Notes under the pieces: model-generated
Database searches by the model: none
Seen by the model: the letters and a program-made list of their open reading frames with translations, nothing else
Told to the model about the DNA's origin: nothing
From: Burkholderiales bacterium
GTDB lineage: Bacteria; Pseudomonadota; Gammaproteobacteria; Burkholderiales; Burkholderiaceae
Assembly (NCBI GenBank): GCA_947371645.1
Contig: CANBQJ010000066.1
Coordinates: 1-16,609, forward strand
Direction: 5' to 3'
DNA: 16,609 nt
Shown here: positions 15,453 through 16,609 of the stretch, piece after piece
How positions within the stretch are numbered: the stretch's first letter is position 1
How the letters are laid out: every line of letters begins with the position of its first letter
Made by a program: the position numbers and the translations under genes

Positions 15453-15899
15453 TCAACCAGCCAGCGCGGCTTTCACTGCGGCCGACACCAGGCCCATGTC
15501 GGCTTGACCCGACAGTTTTTGCTTGACTGCGCCCATCACTTTGCCCATGTCGCCAGGGCCCTTGGCGCCCAGCTCGGCCACGATGGCGCCCACGGCTGCG
15601 GTGATTTCTTCCGCGCTGAGGCGTTGTGGCAGGTAGCCTTCCAGCACCACGATCTCGGCCTTTTCCTTGTCGGCCAGGTCGGTGCGGTTGGCTGCATCGA
15701 ACTGCTGTGCGGCGTCCTTGCGCTGCTTGATGAGCTTGTCGACGATGGCCACGATCATGGCGTCGTCAAGCTCCACACGCTCATCCACCTCTTTTTGCTT
15801 GCATGCAGCCATCAGCAGGCGGATGGTGCCCAGGCGATCGACGTCCTTGGCGCGCATGGCGGCTTTCATGTCATCAGAGATGCGAACTTTGAGGCTCAT
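15453..15899 (-). CDS. GatB/YqeY domain-containing protein
   Basis: The 148-residue protein matches the YqeY family, related to the tail domain of the GatB subunit of tRNA-dependent amidotransferase. Typical wording is MKAAMRAKDVDRLGTIRLLMAACKQKEVD in the first helices, KLIKQRKDAAQQFDAANR, EKAEIVVLEGYLPQRLSAEEI and GDMGKVMGAVKQKL near the end. The length is normal. The molecular role of stand-alone YqeY is not settled; it is thought to contact tRNA or the amidotransferase. The start is ATG 15899, with no strong ribosome binding site. rpsU lies upstream on the same strand, with a terminator between them. A short GGGC-GCTT-GCCC hairpin with TTGTTT follows the gene (minus strand, 15424-15441) and may be a weak terminator. 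Confidence 0.92.
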   Translation of the reverse strand: MSLKVRISDDMKAAMRAKDVDRLGTIRLLMAACKQKEVDERVELDDAMIVAIVDKLIKQRKDAAQQFDAANRTDLADKEKAEIVVLEGYLPQRLSAEEITAAVGAIVAELGAKGPGDMGKVMGAVKQKLSGQADMGLVSAAVKAALAG

Positions 15900-15914
15900 G
15901 GTGTTTGGCGTGTG

Positions 15915-15954
15915 TGAAATACAAAAGCCCGCATGGGCGTCCCCGCGCGGGCTT
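15915..15954 (-). terminator. Rho-independent terminator downstream of rpsU
   Basis: On the minus strand AAGCCCGC (15947-15954) pairs perfectly with GCGGGCTT (15925-15932) across a 14-nt loop, followed by TTGTATTT. It lies about 57 bp after the rpsU stop and just before yqeY, so most rpsU transcripts probably end here. The T-tract is interrupted, so some readthrough into yqeY is possible. Confidence 0.8.
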
Positions 15955-16010
15955 GTGGCTTCAGCGTCTGGCCGGAAGGCCAGCGCGCTGTGGGTCAGGA
16001 ACCCGAGCGA

Positions 16011-16223
16011 TCAGTAAAGCTTCTTGGGCAGCTGCATGCTGCGCACGCGCTTGTAATGACGCTTGACGGCGGCTGCCTTCTTGCGCTTGCGCTCAGCGGT
16101 GGGCTTTTCGTAGAACTCGCGGGCGCGCAGTTCGGTCAGCAGACCCAGCTTTTCGATCGTGCGCTTGAAGCGGCGCAGGGCAACGTCGAAGGGCTCGTTT
16201 TCCTTGACACGGATGGTCGTCAT
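16011..16223 (-). CDS. rpsU: 30S ribosomal protein S21
   Basis: S21 is a small basic protein of the 30S subunit that helps start translation on mRNAs. The 70-residue product has the standard sequence: [20 protein letters not shown] at 4-23, [21 protein letters not shown] in the middle and QLPKKLY at the end. ATG 16223 (MTTIRVKE) fits the family; an in-frame extension to 16268 does not. The Shine-Dalgarno sequence is poor (GAAAG about 12 bases upstream). A long structured leader precedes the gene and a terminator follows. yqeY is next, but dnaG and rpoD do not follow within the window. Confidence 0.97.
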
Positions 16224-16539
16224 TACAAATATCGCTTTCAGTGTGAATGCATGCATCAGGGCCGCCACGTGGCCACGGGCCGAACGCCTTCCAACTCATC
16301 GCACAACGGCCGTCGAGGGTGATACGGTGACACCCTGGCTCGCCTGACAACCGCGGGCTGCAAAAGCAGCTCGGGCTGTGGCGGACGGCTCACCTCGGTC
16401 TGGTCCCGGTCCCAGTTTCCGCTCCGGATTTACGCGGAGAAAACGGGCTCAGACCTGTCTCGGTGTGCACGCATGGGTTTGGACTCGTCCAAACCAGTGG
16501 ACTTCTTTGCAAACACGCAACGAAGCCCCACCAACAAAG
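16224..16539 (-). ncRNA. Long structured 5' leader of rpsU, or independent small RNA (putative)
   Basis: About 316 nt separate the probable transcription start from rpsU. No protein gene is recognised. The minus-strand RNA can form several perfect hairpins: GGTTTGGAC/GTCCAAACC (16476-16495, 9-bp arms), GCTGC-TTTT-GCAGC (16357-16370), and AGGGTG/CACCCT (16316-16336). A longer pairing of GGGCT (16524-16528) with AGCCC (16445-16449) would enclose the first hairpin in a 5' domain. There is also a local repeat GGGACC-GGGACC followed by AGACC near 16400-16416. No T-rich terminator is seen before rpsU, so the RNA most likely reads through into the gene. A ribosomal-protein autoregulatory leader is the leading guess; identity with a known RNA family could not be checked. 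Confidence 0.45.
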
Positions 16540-16545
16540 CCTGAG

Positions 16546-16573
16546 ATTCTACCCCGTTTTTCGGGATTTTCAA
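16546..16573 (-). promoter_or_regulatory. Sigma-70-type promoter for the rpsU leader
   Basis: On the minus strand TTGAAA (-35, 16568-16573), a 16-bp spacer and TAGAAT (-10, 16546-16551) form the best promoter match in the window. The start would be near 16539. The spacer holds a small dyad (CCCG-AAAAA-CGGG). Confidence 0.7.
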
Positions 16574-16609
16574 TGTGCCAGGTGAAGGCGAGATTACCGG
16601 GTCAGTTTC
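16574..16609. other. Window end, nothing assigned
   Basis: These last 36 bases lie upstream of the rpsU promoter. An ATG at 16573 on the plus strand opens a short frame (MCQVKARLPGQF) that runs off the window. It is too short to judge as the start of a divergent gene. Confidence 0.3.

Noticed and set aside
16093..16350. 85-codon minus-strand frame overlapping rpsU and its leader
   Set aside because: It overlaps rpsU in another frame, has no family-like features, and fits chance open frames in GC-rich DNA.
16269..16609. tmRNA, 6S RNA, SRP RNA or RNase P RNA as identity of the rpsU leader
   Set aside because: None of their conserved core sequences could be seen in the leader on either strand.

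Overview
The window looks like a core-genome stretch of a GC-rich betaproteobacterium of the order Burkholderiales (Comamonadaceae or Sphaerotilaceae-like). This is inferred from the protein sequences (SuhB, MogA, S21, TRAP proteins), from a PEP-CTERM surface protein, and from small spacers with few A/T-rich signals. No rRNA, tRNA, insertion sequence, CRISPR array or phage gene is visible. No clear new enzyme system was found. The most unusual element is a long, apparently structured leader in front of rpsU.

Left part (1-5432): mutS (minus strand, 3' end cut by the window edge) lies downstream of suhB, separated by a good rho-independent terminator. suhB is divergent from trmJ, an arrangement also known in E. 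coli, and cysE follows trmJ on the plus strand. Middle (5460-10286): a solitary aminoglycoside-phosphotransferase-fold kinase is divergent from a LysR-type regulator, with a 22-bp dyad just before the regulator's start codon. The darP-mogA pair (minus) is divergent from pmbA/tldE (plus), with nearly overlapping promoters.

Right part (10287-15386): a secreted PEP-CTERM protein has its own dyad-containing upstream region and a very strong terminator. Next is a TakP-like TRAP substrate-binding protein with a Tat-type signal, then a possible small membrane protein. A bidirectional terminator separates these from a convergent operon encoding a small DUF442/TIGR01244-type phosphatase-like protein, DctQ and DctM. 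The binding protein and the two membrane subunits probably form one 2-oxoacid-type TRAP transporter although they are on opposite strands.

End (15453-16609): yqeY, a terminator, rpsU (ribosomal protein S21) and about 316 nt of leader between a good sigma-70-type promoter and rpsU. dnaG and rpoD, the frequent companions of rpsU, do not follow here. All starts, motifs and hairpins were read by eye; no database search or folding program was used.
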